DNA of 64,000 nucleotides from Dyella_B humi (GTDB lineage: Bacteria; Pseudomonadota; Gammaproteobacteria; Xanthomonadales; Rhodanobacteraceae), in contig NZ_JADIKI010000022.1 of the NCBI RefSeq assembly GCF_044904605.1, positions 1,364,001 through 1,428,000 on the forward strand. Reading direction: 5' to 3'. The notes beneath the pieces were generated by a model, which searched no databases, had not been told where the DNA came from, and saw nothing but the letters and a program-made list of their open reading frames with translations. Of this stretch, positions 63,009 to 64,000 are shown piece by piece (position 1 is the first letter of the stretch; every line of letters begins with the position of its first letter). The position numbers and the translations under genes are program-made.

Positions 63009-64000
63009 ATGCAAGTTATCTCGTGTCATCGCGCCTTGCTGGCGCTTGTCTGTTTGTCTACCGCCGCGTTCGCGGCCCAACCGTTGGCTGCTGCCGCGCA
63101 GACATCGCCCGGCACGGTGCTTTTCTCGCGCACCTTGGACGGCACGGTCGACGGATTCACTACGCCCGTCAGTTCGGCGATCTTCAGCATCGGCGACGAT
63201 GGCCTCCATGAGCGACAGTTCACGCCATACGTCAACGGCGAATTCAACATGTCCAGCGTCGCCGGCTACGACGACCTCGCTCCGGGCAACGAAGGCATGT
63301 GGCTGACGAATGCATTCAATCCGCAAGGGACGTACAGCGTGTACGTTGAGGCGCACTCCACGCTCCCTCACTACAATGACACGCCTTACCACGGTAAGTA
63401 CTACATCGTGAATGCGTACGGCGTGCGCACGCCGCCGATGTTTTTCGGCACCGATGACCTGCAAGATCCGCGCGATGGCCCGAGCTATGGCTCCGTCAGC
63501 TGGGGGCCGGCCGCTAACGACCAGATTGCCTACGCCAACGCCGCAGACGTGCTGCCGCACAAACATCCCCCATGCATACACCTTATGCAGTCGAACGGCA
63601 GCAACAACCACGTGCTGTGGTGCGCCGCCAAATGGTATTACCGGGGAATCGAGGCGATCCGTTGGTCAGGCGATGGCCGCAGCCTGTTAGTCTATGCGGT
63701 GCGCACAGATCCGACTCTCAATCCGGAAGCGGATCTCTACGTGATCAATACCACCACCGGTGCCGCGACCCTGGTGGAGGTGAACACCAGTGCGCCCTAT
63801 ATCGGATGGGGCTTCGGAGATATCTCGTACGACGGCCACGAGGTCGTCTATGGCGTGACCTACGACTCACATGACACAGGCGCCTGTCACGTGGCGAGCA
63901 ACGCGACGTATATCGTGTGGTGCGCCAAGAACATGCTGACGGGCCAGACGGTCCTGCTTAGCGATCCTAGCAACGTGGTCACGTTCGAGTTTCAGAAGCA
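63009..64000 (+). CDS. Secreted beta-propeller-like protein, 3' end outside window
   Basis: From ATG 63009 the frame stays open to the right edge (330 codons seen). AAGGAGGG just upstream is the best ribosome site of the region, and a signal peptide is clear (ALLALVCLSTAAFAA). The mature part has repeated units such as VSWGPAANDQIAYAN, IRWSGDGRSLLVYAV and ISYDGHEVVYGVTY, which resemble the blades of TolB/WD40-like propellers. Cys residues may form disulfides. No catalytic motif is seen in the visible part, so the function is open. Confidence 0.7.
   Translation, partial: MQVISCHRALLALVCLSTAAFAAQPLAAAAQTSPGTVLFSRTLDGTVDGFTTPVSSAIFSIGDDGLHERQFTPYVNGEFNMSSVAGYDDLAPGNEGMWLTNAFNPQGTYSVYVEAHSTLPHYNDTPYHGKYYIVNAYGVRTPPMFFGTDDLQDPRDGPSYGSVSWGPAANDQIAYANAADVLPHKHPPCIHLMQSNGSNNHVLWCAAKWYYRGIEAIRWSGDGRSLLVYAVRTDPTLNPEADLYVINTTTGAATLVEVNTSAPYIGWGFGDISYDGHEVVYGVTYDSHDTGACHVASNATYIVWCAKNMLTGQTVLLSDPSNVVTFEFQK

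Overview
The window reads as chromosome of a GC-rich, aerobic, plant- or soil-associated gammaproteobacterium. A xanthomonad of the Rhodanobacteraceae type (Dyella, Luteibacter, Frateuria and relatives) fits best. The grounds are three large TonB-dependent receptors, secreted carbohydrate-active enzymes, a Clp/CRP-like site, short intergenic inverted repeats with a GTAGGYTGGG core, and gene order driven by ATGA stop/start overlaps. This placement is inference. No rRNA, tRNA, CRISPR array, IS element, integrase or phage gene was seen.

Layout. 1-2.5 kb: the end of a MocR-type regulator, a small secreted protein and a secreted beta-helix (pectate-lyase-like) protein. 2.7-6.0 kb: an arsenic island with arsH facing a 35-codon arsR remnant, arsC, an Acr3 pump, an intact arsR and a GDCCVxC-type cysteine protein. 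6.0-12.3 kb: a copper/silver efflux operon (CusA, CusB, CusC order on the minus strand) preceded by a small Met/Cys/His-rich exported protein. A mercuric-reductase-like flavoprotein, an O-methyltransferase and a TetR regulator follow. 15.3-24.2 kb: a tightly overlapping glycoside operon (GH35 beta-galactosidase, APC permease, PfkB kinase, GH4 glycosidase) and a TonB receptor. 24.9-31.5 kb: a secreted CocE-type hydrolase, a free-standing cysteine peptidase that resembles the toxin CPD (C80) family, and a membrane PAS/PAS/degenerate-GGDEF/EAL protein. 31.7-35.4 kb: an Old Yellow Enzyme, pirin, isochorismatase-like operon facing a LysR regulator that has a 28/30 palindrome at its start codon.

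35.6-44.1 kb: a stand-alone adenylation-thiolation-reductase enzyme behind a Clp/CRP box, a lipoprotein alpha/beta hydrolase, a fatty acid hydroxylase, an OmpA-type lipoprotein and an AT-richer acyltransferase. 44.2-53.1 kb: a TetR regulator facing a coupled operon of FGGY kinase, class II aldolase, class III-type aminotransferase, a second aldolase-fold protein lacking two metal histidines, an MFS transporter and a TonB receptor. 53.6-62.5 kb: a glycerophosphodiesterase, a parvulin, and on the minus strand a TonB receptor, an NAGPA-type phosphodiester glycosidase, a Bcr/CflA-type MFS protein and a ROK regulator. The window ends inside a secreted beta-propeller-like gene.

The strongest candidates for something undescribed are four. 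(a) The GH35/APC/PfkB/GH4 operon resembles the fructoselysine (frl) logic, but with a GH4 hydrolase where the deglycase would be. (b) The kinase/aldolase/aminotransferase/pseudo-aldolase operon carries its own receptor and exporter or importer. (c) The isolated C80-like peptidase has no toxin attached. (d) The single A-T-R enzyme has no obvious biosynthetic partners.
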